This document shows, piece by piece, positions 37,708-45,338 of a DNA stretch of 64,000 nt; position 1 is the first letter of the stretch; the number at the start of each line of letters is the position of its first letter. The notes under the pieces are model-generated. The model was not told the DNA's origin. It ran no database searches and saw only the letters and a list, made by a program, of their open reading frames with translations. The DNA is from Amycolatopsis tolypomycina (GTDB lineage Bacteria > Actinomycetota > Actinomycetes > Mycobacteriales > Pseudonocardiaceae): contig NZ_FNSO01000004.1 in assembly GCF_900105945.1 (NCBI RefSeq), forward strand, positions 7,506,001 through 7,570,000. The letters run 5' to 3'. The translations under genes and the position numbers were made by a program.

Positions 37708-38361
37708 TCACCCGGGCGCCTGCACGCGGGTGTAGGGCCAGCCGGCCAGCCCGGTCTCCAGCAGGTCGAACGCCCGGGCCGCCTCGGCGCCGACGGTGTC
37801 GGCGATCCGGTCGGCGGGGTGCCCGGCGAGGGTGAGCGCCTGGATGCGCTGGAACAGCACCCGGTGCACGGCGCCCAGCAACCCGGCGGCGGTCTCGACG
37901 GCGATGTCGTCCGGGGGAACCCGGGCGGCCTCGGCCAGCGCCTGGGCCAGCCGGTGTTCGCGCTGGTCGTGCAGGCCGCGCAGGCACGCGGTCAGTGTCG
38001 GGCTGTCGGCGATCATGCGGGCGAACTCCGGCCCGGAGAAGCCCGCGACCGGGTTGCGGGTGGCGACGGCCTCGGCGAACGCGCGGCGCAGCGCAGCCGG
38101 CACCGATTCGCCCGGCGAGCGCGTGGCCACCGCTTCGGCCAGGGAGCAGGCGAACTCCTCCTGGTGGTCCAGGGCCAGGTCTTCCTTGCGCGCGAAGTAG
38201 TTGGTGACGGTCTTCTTGGCGACGCGGGCGGCGTCGGCGATCTCGGCGATGGTCGTCCGCTCGAAGCCCTGGTTGATGAACAGCCTGGTCGCGTGGTCGG
38301 AGATGAGCTGCCGCGTCTCCTGCTTCTTGGCCTCGCGGAGCCCGCCGGTCTCGGTAGTCAT
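37708..38361 (-). CDS. TetR-family regulator
   Basis: A 217-residue regulator with helix-turn-helix TTIAEIADAARVAKKTVTNYF. It is divergent from a VOC protein gene and upstream of the amidohydrolase. A repeated 25-bp element occurs twice in the 102-bp divergent region, once next to each start. It therefore probably represses itself, the amidohydrolase and the VOC gene. No ligand can be inferred from sequence. Confidence 0.87.
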   Translation of the reverse strand: MTTETGGLREAKKQETRQLISDHATRLFINQGFERTTIAEIADAARVAKKTVTNYFARKEDLALDHQEEFACSLAEAVATRSPGESVPAALRRAFAEAVATRNPVAGFSGPEFARMIADSPTLTACLRGLHDQREHRLAQALAEAARVPPDDIAVETAAGLLGAVHRVLFQRIQALTLAGHPADRIADTVGAEAARAFDLLETGLAGWPYTRVQAPG

Positions 38362-38365
38362 GGCG

Positions 38366-38441
38366 CAATCTTACCCTCGTAGCAAATTTATGTTGACACA
38401 CCTTCGTCGCCCTGGCCAATCTTACGTCGGTAGCAAGTTTA
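38366..38441. promoter_or_regulatory. Twin direct-repeat operators of the TetR/VOC pair
   Basis: Two 25-bp copies of CAATCTTAC-N4-GTAGCAA-R-TTTA-type sequence at 38366-38390 and 38417-38441, identical at 20 of 25 positions. Their starts are 51 bp apart, close to five helical turns. Confidence 0.75.
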
Positions 38442-38463
38442 CGACGAGCCACCGAGGAGCCTC

Positions 38464-38847
38464 GTGCAGTTCACCGCCTCCACCGTCTCGCTGACCGTCG
38501 ACGACGTCGCCGCGTCGCAGGAGTTCTTCACCACCCACCTCGGGTACGCCGTCCAGCAGGCCGCCGAGGGCTTCGCGTCCCTGTCCCGCTCCGACGCCTT
38601 CGACGTCGTGCTGCTCGCCCGCGGGATCGAGGTACTGCCGCCGGAGCAGCGTGACCAGCGCGCCGGCGGACTGATCCTCGCCTACACGGTGACCGAAGGC
38701 CTCGACGAAGAGGAGAAGCGGCTGCGGGCCGCGGGCGCGCCGATCACCATGCCGCTGCGGGAAGAGCCTTGGGGCGAGCGCCTGTTCCAGGTGACCGACC
38801 CCAACGGCGTCGTCGTCCAGTTCGTCCAGTGGGCCGGCCACAACTGA
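38464..38847 (+). CDS. VOC-family protein
   Basis: A 127-residue protein from GTG 38464 behind a GAGGAG site. The pattern STVSLTVDDVAASQEFFTTHLGY and the C-terminal LFQVTDPNGVVVQFVQW are the two VOC half-motifs. It is a single-domain member of the glyoxalase/bleomycin-resistance superfamily. Its divergence from a TetR gene with shared repeat operators suggests induction by a small molecule, perhaps one it binds or degrades. Confidence 0.85.
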   Translation: MQFTASTVSLTVDDVAASQEFFTTHLGYAVQQAAEGFASLSRSDAFDVVLLARGIEVLPPEQRDQRAGGLILAYTVTEGLDEEEKRLRAAGAPITMPLREEPWGERLFQVTDPNGVVVQFVQWAGHN

Positions 38848-38876
38848 CCACACCCCTCGAAGAAAAGGAGTCCCTG

Positions 38877-39005
38877 TTGCGCAAACCCGTGAACCACCTC
38901 GGCCAACGCGGCCGGATCGAGCGCACGCTGCCCCAGCTAAACACCGTGAAAACCCGAGGGCGGCAAGGAAAGCCGGTTCTCCGGCAGCGCCGCACCGGCG
39001 CATGA
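38877..39005 (+). CDS. Possible small basic protein
   Basis: A 42-residue frame from TTG 38877 with a strong AAAGGAG site six bases upstream (MRKPVNHLGQRGRIERTLPQ at its start). It is very rich in Arg, Lys and Gln. It follows the VOC gene by 29 bp, ends 9 bp before a strong hairpin, and shows no known domain. The good ribosome site is the main support. It may also be chance. Confidence 0.35.
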   Translation: MRKPVNHLGQRGRIERTLPQLNTVKTRGRQGKPVLRQRRTGA

Positions 39006-39013
39006 GGACAGCA

Positions 39014-39042
39014 GCCGGCCACCGGGGAACCCGGTGGCCGGC
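39014..39042. terminator. Hairpin terminator abutting the IS982-type element
   Basis: Perfect 13-bp stem GCCGGCCACCGGG / CCCGGTGGCCGGC with a 3-nt GAA loop. It ends exactly where the CTAG target duplication of the insertion sequence begins. Confidence 0.8.
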
Positions 39043-39046
39043 CTAG

Positions 39047-40022
39047 ACGAGTAATGCGTAAGTCTGGGTGGTGGCTGGAGATGGGCGAAGGGTGTTCAAG
39101 ATCGGTTTGTGACGACAGACCTGAACACCCTTCTCACCGCACTCTACGTCAAGATCGACGACCACCTCGCCGGCAGGCGGCGGGTGGGCAGGCCGCCGAA
39201 GCTGACCGACGCGGAGCTGGTGACCTTGGCCGTGGCCCAGGCGTTGCTGGGGTTCACCTCCGAGGCCCGCTGGCTGCGGTTCCTGCCCGCCCGGATGCCC
39301 GGCGCGTTCCGCTACCTACCCGGCCAATCCGGCTACAACCGACGCCTGCGCGCCGCGTTACCGCTGATCAAGCAGGTCATGCGCTGGCTGGCGGCGGACA
39401 CGGACTTGTGGACCGACACCACCTGGATCGTGGACTCCACCCCGGTCGAATGCGGCCGATCCCGACCCACGGTCCAGCGTTCGGAGCTGGCCGGGTGGGC
39501 AAAGTATGGCTTCTGCCGCTCCCACTCGCGCTGGTTCTGGGGACTGCGGCTGCATCTGGTCTGCACCCCGGCCGGACTCCCGGTCGCCTGGGCGCTGGCC
39601 GACCCGAAGGTCGACGAGCGGCAGGTGCTCATGGCCATCTGCGACCACGAACCCCACCTGCTCACCGAACGTCCGGGGCTGCTGATCATCGCCGACAAGG
39701 GCTACGTCTCCGCGGAACTGGACCGCTTCCTGGCCGAGCGCGGGGTCCGGCTGATCCGGCCGTCCTACCGCAACCGCAAGCCGCATCCCGGTGAGCCGCT
39801 GCTCAAGTCCATCCGCCAGCTCATCGAGTCGGTCAACGACACCCTCAAGGGCCAGCTGAACCTGGAACAGCACGGTGGACGCACCATCGAAGGCGTCGGC
39901 GTCCGCGTCGCCCAACGCCTCCTGGCCCTCACCGCCGCCATCTGGCACAACCGCGCCACCGGCCAACCCATCACCCGATCACTGACCGCCTACGACCACT
40001 GACCGAGTTACGCATTACTCGT
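39047..40022. mobile_element. IS982-family insertion sequence, complete
   Basis: A 976-bp element with perfect terminal repeats ACGAGTAATGCGTAA (39047-39061) and its complement (40008-40022). Flanking CTAG on both sides (39043-39046 and 40023-40026) is taken as the target duplication. Because CTAG is palindromic and extends to CCTAG/CTAGG, the exact border could shift by a base or two. The right CTAG supplies the stop codon of the neighbouring GNAT gene. Confidence 0.88.
39109..40002 (+). CDS. IS982-family transposase
   Basis: A 297-residue, intact transposase. The start MTTDLNTLLTALYVKIDDH is typical of the family. The DDE core includes WIVDSTPVECGRSR with the first Asp, LLIIADKGYVSAELDRFL with the second, and RQLIESVNDTLKGQLNLEQH with the catalytic Glu. 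No frameshift is needed. The uninterrupted frame and perfect terminal repeats argue for recent activity. Confidence 0.92.
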   Translation: MTTDLNTLLTALYVKIDDHLAGRRRVGRPPKLTDAELVTLAVAQALLGFTSEARWLRFLPARMPGAFRYLPGQSGYNRRLRAALPLIKQVMRWLAADTDLWTDTTWIVDSTPVECGRSRPTVQRSELAGWAKYGFCRSHSRWFWGLRLHLVCTPAGLPVAWALADPKVDERQVLMAICDHEPHLLTERPGLLIIADKGYVSAELDRFLAERGVRLIRPSYRNRKPHPGEPLLKSIRQLIESVNDTLKGQLNLEQHGGRTIEGVGVRVAQRLLALTAAIWHNRATGQPITRSLTAYDH

Positions 40023-40478
40023 CTAGGAGGCCCGGGCCTTCTCCAGGTGCACCAGCTCGTGGTTGTTCTCGGGCGTCCGGTGCGTCTCCCGGTACCCGTG
40101 CTTGGCGTACAGGTGCAACGGCCCCACGCTCTTCGAGCCGGTGAAGAGCCGGAACAGCGTCACCTCGGCCGGCGCCGCCGACTCCGCGAACCGCAGCAGC
40201 CCGCCGCCCAGCCCGGCGCCCTGCCGGTCCGGGGCGACGACCAGCCTGCCGATCACCGCGACCGGCCCGGCCACCGTCAGCCGCACCGACGCCACCAGGC
40301 GGCCCGCCTCCCGGACACCCCAGGACAGCCCCGCGAGCGCAACCCGTGTCTCGTCGAGGGTTTCCAGCAGCGGCGGCAGGTCGAGGTCGCCGTGCGCGCG
40401 AGCCTCGGTCACGTACGCGGCGCGTTGCAGCGTCAGGACTTCGCCCGCGTCGGCGACGCCCAGGCGCAGCGGCGTCAC
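40023..40478 (-). CDS. GNAT-family acetyltransferase
   Basis: About 151 residues from GTG 40478, chosen because it overlaps the stop of the upstream epimerase gene (GTGA). The acetyl-CoA-binding motif is RLVVAPDRQGAGLGGGLLRFA, split as RLVVAPDRQGAGLG and GGLLRFA, followed by LYAKHGYRETHRT at the C-terminus. Substrate unknown. The TAG stop lies inside the CTAG duplication made by the IS982 insertion, so the protein is intact only because the duplication kept it. Confidence 0.85.
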   Translation of the reverse strand: MTPLRLGVADAGEVLTLQRAAYVTEARAHGDLDLPPLLETLDETRVALAGLSWGVREAGRLVASVRLTVAGPVAVIGRLVVAPDRQGAGLGGGLLRFAESAAPAEVTLFRLFTGSKSVGPLHLYAKHGYRETHRTPENNHELVHLEKARAS

Positions 40479-41380
40479 CGGACCCGGATGCCCCAGCTGC
40501 CCGACCACGACGCCGACGGCTCCAGCTCGATCAGGTCGGTACCCGTGTTGAGCGCGTCGGCCGGGCAGGTCATCGGCTCGATCGCGACCGCGCGGCCGCG
40601 GCCGACCAGGTCGTCCGGCGTGAACACCTGCGCCCAGTGGAAGTCCGGGCCGGTCCAGACCAGCAGCTCCTGGCCGTCGTGGCTCAGGACGATGTGGTGC
40701 CGGCCGTCCTCGGCCGCCGCGAGGCCGCCGAACGCCGTGTCCAGGTTGACGCCCGCCAACACGCGACCGGCCCGGAAGTCGTACTCGGTGCCCTCGACGT
40801 CCTGCTCCTCGGCGTAGGGCATCTGTTCGTCAGGCAGGGACGGCCGGACGCGGCTCGCGGGCAGCGTCAGGGTGAGCTCGTCGGTCGGGACATCGCCGAT
40901 CCGGAAGTACGGGTGCGTGCCGACGCCGACGCCGATCGGCTGCTCGCCTTCGTTGCGGATCTCGTGGGTGACGGTCAGCTCGCGCGGCGCGATTTCGTAC
41001 GTCACGGTCGCGCGCAGCGGCACCGGCCAGCCGGGCTGCACCGCGACGTCGACGGCCAGGGTGACCGACGACTCCGCGTGCTCCAGCAGCTCCCACTCGA
41101 GGTGGCGGGTCAGGCCGTGGATGGCGTTGCCGCGCGCCTCCTCGGTGATTTCGAGCTGCTGGGTCTCCCCCTGGAACGTCCACTGGCCGCCCTTGGTCCG
41201 GTTCGGCCAGGGCAGCAGCACCTGCCCGGCGCCCAGCGGCGGCTTCGCGTCTTCGGGGAACTCCTCGACGTACGGCACGCCGCCGACTTCGAACGCGCGC
41301 AGGCCGGCACCGATTTCGGTGACGACGGCGCGGGCGTTGCCGCGGGTGATCTCGAACTGCTGACCGGTCGGGTTGCCCAT
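40475..41380 (-). CDS. Aldose 1-epimerase family protein
   Basis: A 301-residue galactose-mutarotase-like protein interconverting sugar anomers. Seen: LLPWPNRTKGGQWTFQG, the catalytic His in NAIHGLTRHLEW, GVGTHPYFRIGD with the second His, and near the C-terminus AVAIEPMTCPADALNTG with the catalytic Glu. It heads a two-gene unit with the GNAT gene (GTGA overlap) and is divergent from a TetR gene. Confidence 0.9.
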   Translation of the reverse strand: MGNPTGQQFEITRGNARAVVTEIGAGLRAFEVGGVPYVEEFPEDAKPPLGAGQVLLPWPNRTKGGQWTFQGETQQLEITEEARGNAIHGLTRHLEWELLEHAESSVTLAVDVAVQPGWPVPLRATVTYEIAPRELTVTHEIRNEGEQPIGVGVGTHPYFRIGDVPTDELTLTLPASRVRPSLPDEQMPYAEEQDVEGTEYDFRAGRVLAGVNLDTAFGGLAAAEDGRHHIVLSHDGQELLVWTGPDFHWAQVFTPDDLVGRGRAVAIEPMTCPADALNTGTDLIELEPSASWSGSWGIRVR

Positions 41381-41410
41381 GCGCACGACCTTACCGATCC
41401 ACGAAGTCAC

Positions 41411-41428
41411 TAGACCGGTCGTCATAGT
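41411..41428. promoter_or_regulatory. Likely operator of the LmrA-type TetR
   Basis: GACCGGTC (41413-41420) is a perfect palindrome within TAGACCGGTCGTCATAG, the sort of site used by LmrA/YxaF-like TetR proteins. It lies between the divergent epimerase and TetR starts. Confidence 0.5.
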
Positions 41429-41446
41429 TTGCGCTACGGTCGGATC

Positions 41447-42025
41447 ATGGTTCGCCGCACCGACACGCGGCAGCGGATGCTCGACACCGCCGCCGACCTG
41501 TTCCAGACCCAGGGCTACCACGCCACCGGCCTCACCCAGCTGACGACGGCGGGCGGGGCGCCCAAGGGGTCGCTCTACTTCCACTTCCCCGGCGGCAAGG
41601 AACAGCTCGCCGCCGAGGCCGTCCGGCTTTCGACCGAACGCACGGGCACGCTCCTCGAAGCGATCCTCGGCGACGCTCCCGACCCCGCGACCGGGATCGA
41701 CCGCGCGGTCGACGCGCTCGCGGGTTTCCTGACCGCGTCGGACTTCCAGCGCGGCTGCCCGATCGCGACCGTGGCACTGGATGCCGCCGCGGCCAGCGAC
41801 CCGATCCGGGAAGCCTGCGTCGACGGCTACGCGTCGTGGCACGGCATCCTCACCGGATACTTCGCCGCACAAGGGCTTTCCGGCGAGCGCGCCGACGAGC
41901 TCGCCACCGTCGTCCTCGCTGCGATCGAAGGCGGGCTGCTGCTGGCCCGCACCCGCCGCGACCTCGCGCCGCTGCGCGCCGTCGCCACCCACCTGCACGC
42001 CACCCTCGAACGGGAGTTCTCCTGA
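41447..42025 (+). CDS. TetR-family regulator (LmrA/YxaF-like)
   Basis: A 192-residue regulator opening with RTDTRQRMLDTAADLFQTQG. Its helix-turn-helix ends in APKGSLYFHFPGGKEQLAAE, characteristic of the LmrA/YxaF subgroup. It contains the CPIATVALDAA block also common to them. It overlaps the first MBL gene by one base (TGATG) and is thus transcribed with the two hydrolases it probably controls. Confidence 0.88.
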   Translation: MVRRTDTRQRMLDTAADLFQTQGYHATGLTQLTTAGGAPKGSLYFHFPGGKEQLAAEAVRLSTERTGTLLEAILGDAPDPATGIDRAVDALAGFLTASDFQRGCPIATVALDAAAASDPIREACVDGYASWHGILTGYFAAQGLSGERADELATVVLAAIEGGLLLARTRRDLAPLRAVATHLHATLEREFS

Positions 42026-42855
42026 TGCGCGTCCACCACCTCAACTGCGGCACCCTGCGGCCGCCCGGCGGCAGGCTGATCGACGGGAGACCGGGCGTGT
42101 TCCGGCGCGCCACCATGGTCTGCCACTGCCTGCTGCTGGAGACGGACACCGGTCTCGTGCTCGTCGAAACCGGCATGGGCACACCCGCCGCCGTCGACCG
42201 GAACGCCTGGCTCGGCGCCGGATTCGTGCGCCAGTCCAACCCGGTCCCCGACCCGGCGCAGACGGCGATCGCGCAGGTCCGCGCGCTCGGCTTCGACCCG
42301 GCCGACGTCCGCGACATCGTGCTGACCCACCTCGACCTCGACCACGCCGGCGGGCTGATCGACTTCCCGTGGGCGCGCGTGCACGTCTACGCGGAGGAGT
42401 TGCGGGCGTTCACCGAACCGCGCGACGACGAGCGCGGCCGGTACCGCCGGATCCAGTTCGCCCACGGTCCACAGTGGATGTCCTATGCGGACTCCGGCGA
42501 GGCGTGGTTCGGCTTCGACGCCGTCCGGCAGCTCGACGGCCTGCCGCCGGAGATCCTGCTGGTCCCGCTGTCGGGACACACGCGCGGCCACGCCGGGGTC
42601 GCCGTCGACACCGGCCACGGCTGGCTGCTCAACGCCGGCGACTCGTACTTCTTCCACGGCCAGGTCGCCGCCGCCCCGCACTGCCCGCCGGGCCTGAAGT
42701 GGTTCGAAGGCCACATGGAGACGGTCAAGGGCGCCCGGCTGGACAATCACCGCCGCCTGCGCCAGCTTGTTCAGGAGCACGGCGACGAGGTGAGCGTGTT
42801 CGCCGCGCACGACGAGACCGAGTTCCTCCGGCTGAGCACCAGGAGCAGCGTATGA
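42025..42855 (+). CDS. MBL-fold metallo-hydrolase, copy 1
   Basis: A 276-residue metallo-beta-lactamase-fold protein. The metal motif is THLDLDHAGG (H-x-D-x-D-H), with further ligands in LSGHTRGHAG and the C-terminal FAAHDETEF. The N-terminus RVHHLNCGT is shared with the next gene. The pattern recalls lactone hydrolases of the AHL-lactonase type, but the substrate is not proven. It is the middle gene of a coupled trio. Confidence 0.87.
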   Translation: MRVHHLNCGTLRPPGGRLIDGRPGVFRRATMVCHCLLLETDTGLVLVETGMGTPAAVDRNAWLGAGFVRQSNPVPDPAQTAIAQVRALGFDPADVRDIVLTHLDLDHAGGLIDFPWARVHVYAEELRAFTEPRDDERGRYRRIQFAHGPQWMSYADSGEAWFGFDAVRQLDGLPPEILLVPLSGHTRGHAGVAVDTGHGWLLNAGDSYFFHGQVAAAPHCPPGLKWFEGHMETVKGARLDNHRRLRQLVQEHGDEVSVFAAHDETEFLRLSTRSSV

Positions 42856-43694
42856 AGGTGCACCACCTCAACTGCGGGACGATGCGCCCGGCGGGCGGTA
42901 AGCTGATCGACGGCGAGCCCGGCCTGCTGCGGCGGGCGGAGCTGGTCGCGCACTGCCTGCTGATCGAAACCGGCGACAGCCTGGTGCTGGTCGACACCGG
43001 CTTCGGCACCCAGGCCGTCGCCCGTCCCCGCGAGTGGCTCGGCGGGTTCTTCCTGGCGGCGGTGGGCGCCCGGCTCGAAGCGGCCGAGACGGCCGTCGCG
43101 CAGATCAAGGCGCTCGGCCTCGACCCCGCCGACGTCCGGCACGTCATCGCGACGCACCTCGACGTCGACCACGCGGGCGGGCTGGCCGACTTCCCGAACG
43201 CCGTCGTGCACGTCCGCGCCGAAGAGCAGCGGTCCGCGACGGCCCCGGCGAACGCGGCGGAGAAGAACCGCTACCGCGCGGCGCAGTTCGCGCACCGCCC
43301 GCTGTGGAGCACGTACGAGGAGACGGGCGAGCCGTGGTTCGGCTTCGACGCGGTCCGCGCGCTCAAGGGCCTGCCGGAGGAGATCCTGCTGGTCCCGCTC
43401 CCCGGCCACACGCGCGGCCACGCGGGCGTGGCGGTCGACACGGGCGACGGCTGGCTCCTGCACGCGGGCGACGCGTACTTCTTCCACGGCCAGCTGGACC
43501 CGGTGGCACCGCACTGCCCGCCGGGCCTGACGGCGTTCCAGACCCTGGTCCAGACGGTGCGCGGGCCGCGGCTGGAGAACCTGGCGCGGCTGCACGAGCT
43601 GGCGCGGACCCACCGCGACGACGTCACGGTGTTCTCGGCGCACAGCCCGGTCGAACTGGCGGCAGTGCGCCGGAAATCGCCGGGAACCGAATGA
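42852..43694 (+). CDS. MBL-fold metallo-hydrolase, copy 2
   Basis: A 280-residue paralogue of the preceding gene, overlapping it by ATGA. Same layout: KVHHLNCGTMRPAGGKLIDG at the N-terminus, ATHLDVDHAGGLADFPN for the metal motif, LPGHTRGHAGVAVDTG, and HSPVEL at the C-terminus. The two copies are clearly from a tandem duplication but have diverged in the second loop region, so their substrates may differ. Confidence 0.87.
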   Translation: MKVHHLNCGTMRPAGGKLIDGEPGLLRRAELVAHCLLIETGDSLVLVDTGFGTQAVARPREWLGGFFLAAVGARLEAAETAVAQIKALGLDPADVRHVIATHLDVDHAGGLADFPNAVVHVRAEEQRSATAPANAAEKNRYRAAQFAHRPLWSTYEETGEPWFGFDAVRALKGLPEEILLVPLPGHTRGHAGVAVDTGDGWLLHAGDAYFFHGQLDPVAPHCPPGLTAFQTLVQTVRGPRLENLARLHELARTHRDDVTVFSAHSPVELAAVRRKSPGTE

Positions 43695-43734
43695 TCGTCC
43701 GCCCCATCCGATCCTTCGACTACGGGAGGTTCGG

Positions 43735-44757
43735 ATGGTGGCGAAGATCCGCTGGGGCGCGGCCGTGCTCGGGGTGGTGGCCGTGCTGACAACGGCGTGC
43801 GGGAGCGAGCAGGCCCCGCCGCCTGCCGCCGCCGCGGCCGCCACGCCGGAAGCCGCGCCGCTCGACCTCTCCGGCGTCGTGCTGCTGCAGCGCCGGAGTG
43901 AAGCCAGTCCCGACGAAGTCGCCTTCGCCGACCCGGCCACCGGTGCGGTCAAGACCGTCCTGCCGCTCCCCGGCCGGGACACTTCGCTGCGCCGCTTCAG
44001 CACGCCGACCACGAAACTCGACGTCGTCTCGCCCGACGGGCAGTACGCCACGCTCGAGACCCGCGATGGCGTCGAAGTGTTCCGGCTCAACGCCACCGAC
44101 CGGCGTTACGAGCGCACCGGCGTCGTCCCCGCGCCGGAGCGGACGATGAGCGAGGCCGCGTCGCGGTTCGGGAACCCGCGGTTCGGGCCGGCCGGGTCGA
44201 AGCTGTTCTTCGACGACGGCAAGGCGGTGTACTCCGTCGACTACGCGCAGCTCGGGGCGCCGGCGAAGGAAACCGACCTCGTGCCGAACGGGCACGCCGA
44301 CCAGCACGTCCGGGACTGGTGGCTCGGCCCGCGGAACGAGGTGCTGACCTGGCGGGACGTCAAGCGCGCCGGCGACGGCCTGACCTACCTGACCGACTCC
44401 TCGGGCGCGATCGCCTACGCCGTCTACGAAGAACCGGGCGCCACCTACAACTTCGTCGACGCCCTCGACGCAAAGACGGTGCTGATGTCCGCCGTCACCG
44501 GCACCGACGAGCACGGCGTGCTGGTGCGGCTGCACCTCGACGGCGGAACGCCGCAGCTGACCAAGCTCGTCGAGCCGTCCGAGCCGCGGATCGCCAAGGT
44601 GGTCGCCGCGCCGGACCGGGCGACGGTGCTCTACCAGACCGCGCAGGGCGAGTGGTTCTCGTCGCCCGCCACGCCCGGCGCGATCGCGCGGCCGGCGTTC
44701 CCGCAGCTGCCGGCCGAGGACACGCTGTCGGCGCGGCGGCTCGTGGGCTGGGCCTGA
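43735..44757 (+). CDS. Lipoprotein with beta-propeller-like repeats
   Basis: A 340-residue protein with a signal peptide and lipobox (VAVLTTACGS, Cys near residue 22), followed by a low-complexity PPPAAAAAA linker. The remaining 300 residues show repeated strand-turn units with D/G (VSPDGQYATLET, FGPAGSKLFFDDG, VVAAPDRATVLYQT), in keeping with a WD40/TolB-like propeller. A GGGAGG site supports the start. It is anchored outside the membrane; function unknown. Its stop abuts the convergent lipoprotein gene without a gap. Confidence 0.75.
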   Translation: MVAKIRWGAAVLGVVAVLTTACGSEQAPPPAAAAAATPEAAPLDLSGVVLLQRRSEASPDEVAFADPATGAVKTVLPLPGRDTSLRRFSTPTTKLDVVSPDGQYATLETRDGVEVFRLNATDRRYERTGVVPAPERTMSEAASRFGNPRFGPAGSKLFFDDGKAVYSVDYAQLGAPAKETDLVPNGHADQHVRDWWLGPRNEVLTWRDVKRAGDGLTYLTDSSGAIAYAVYEEPGATYNFVDALDAKTVLMSAVTGTDEHGVLVRLHLDGGTPQLTKLVEPSEPRIAKVVAAPDRATVLYQTAQGEWFSSPATPGAIARPAFPQLPAEDTLSARRLVGWA

Positions 44758-45315
44758 TCAGCCGGCGTCGAGGGCCTGCTTGACGAGCGGGGCGAGCTGC
44801 TCCGGCGTCATCTTCGCCGGGCCGGTGTAGTTGATCAGCACCGGCGTGCCCGCGACGAGTTCGGCCGAAGCGAGCGTTGCCGTCTTCTGGCCGTCGACGT
44901 AGTAGACGGCACCGTCCGGGAAGCCCGGGACGTCCTGCGCGCCCGGCTTCGCCTTCTTGATCGACGCGACCATCTCGGCGGGCTTGCCCTGCTTGCCCTC
45001 GTAGCGGGTCACCGCGAGCGCGCCGGCGGCCTTGCCGTCGTGCTGGTACTCGCAGCTGCGTGCCTTGCCGCCGTTGGCCGTGCTGTCCTGCGCCGGGCCC
45101 GGCACCGCCTTGAGGTTGTCGAGGAACAGCGCCTTCGAAACGGCCTCGGCGGGCAGCAGCTTGCAGGGGTCGAGCGCCGCCGCGGCGGCGTTCGTGCTCG
45201 GCGCCGGCTTCGGCTGGGTGGGCGCGGACGACGAGGGTGCCTTCGAGGGTTCGTCCCCGGAGGAGCAGGCGGTCAAGGCGGCAAAAGCGACAAAAGCGAC
45301 GGCTAAGGTACGCAT
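44758..45315 (-). CDS. DUF3558-like lipoprotein
   Basis: A 185-residue lipoprotein with lipobox ALTACSS (Cys near residue 17) and a Ser/Pro/Ala linker. The folded part starts LDPCKLLPAEAVSKAL and contains RSCEYQ, a two-cysteine pattern typical of the actinobacterial DUF3558 family. Cell-surface location; role unknown. It lies 24 bp downstream of the MFS exporter gene on the same strand, so the two are likely co-transcribed. Confidence 0.8.
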   Translation of the reverse strand: MRTLAVAFVAFAALTACSSGDEPSKAPSSSAPTQPKPAPSTNAAAAALDPCKLLPAEAVSKALFLDNLKAVPGPAQDSTANGGKARSCEYQHDGKAAGALAVTRYEGKQGKPAEMVASIKKAKPGAQDVPGFPDGAVYYVDGQKTATLASAELVAGTPVLINYTGPAKMTPEQLAPLVKQALDAG

Positions 45316-45338
45316 GTCCGCACCCTAGCCCGGATGGC

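Noticed and set aside
36470..38452. A single 660-codon minus-strand frame spanning amidohydrolase and TetR
   Set aside because: The N-terminal part is an out-of-frame reading of the TetR gene; the amidohydrolase has its own ATG at 37687, so there is no fusion.
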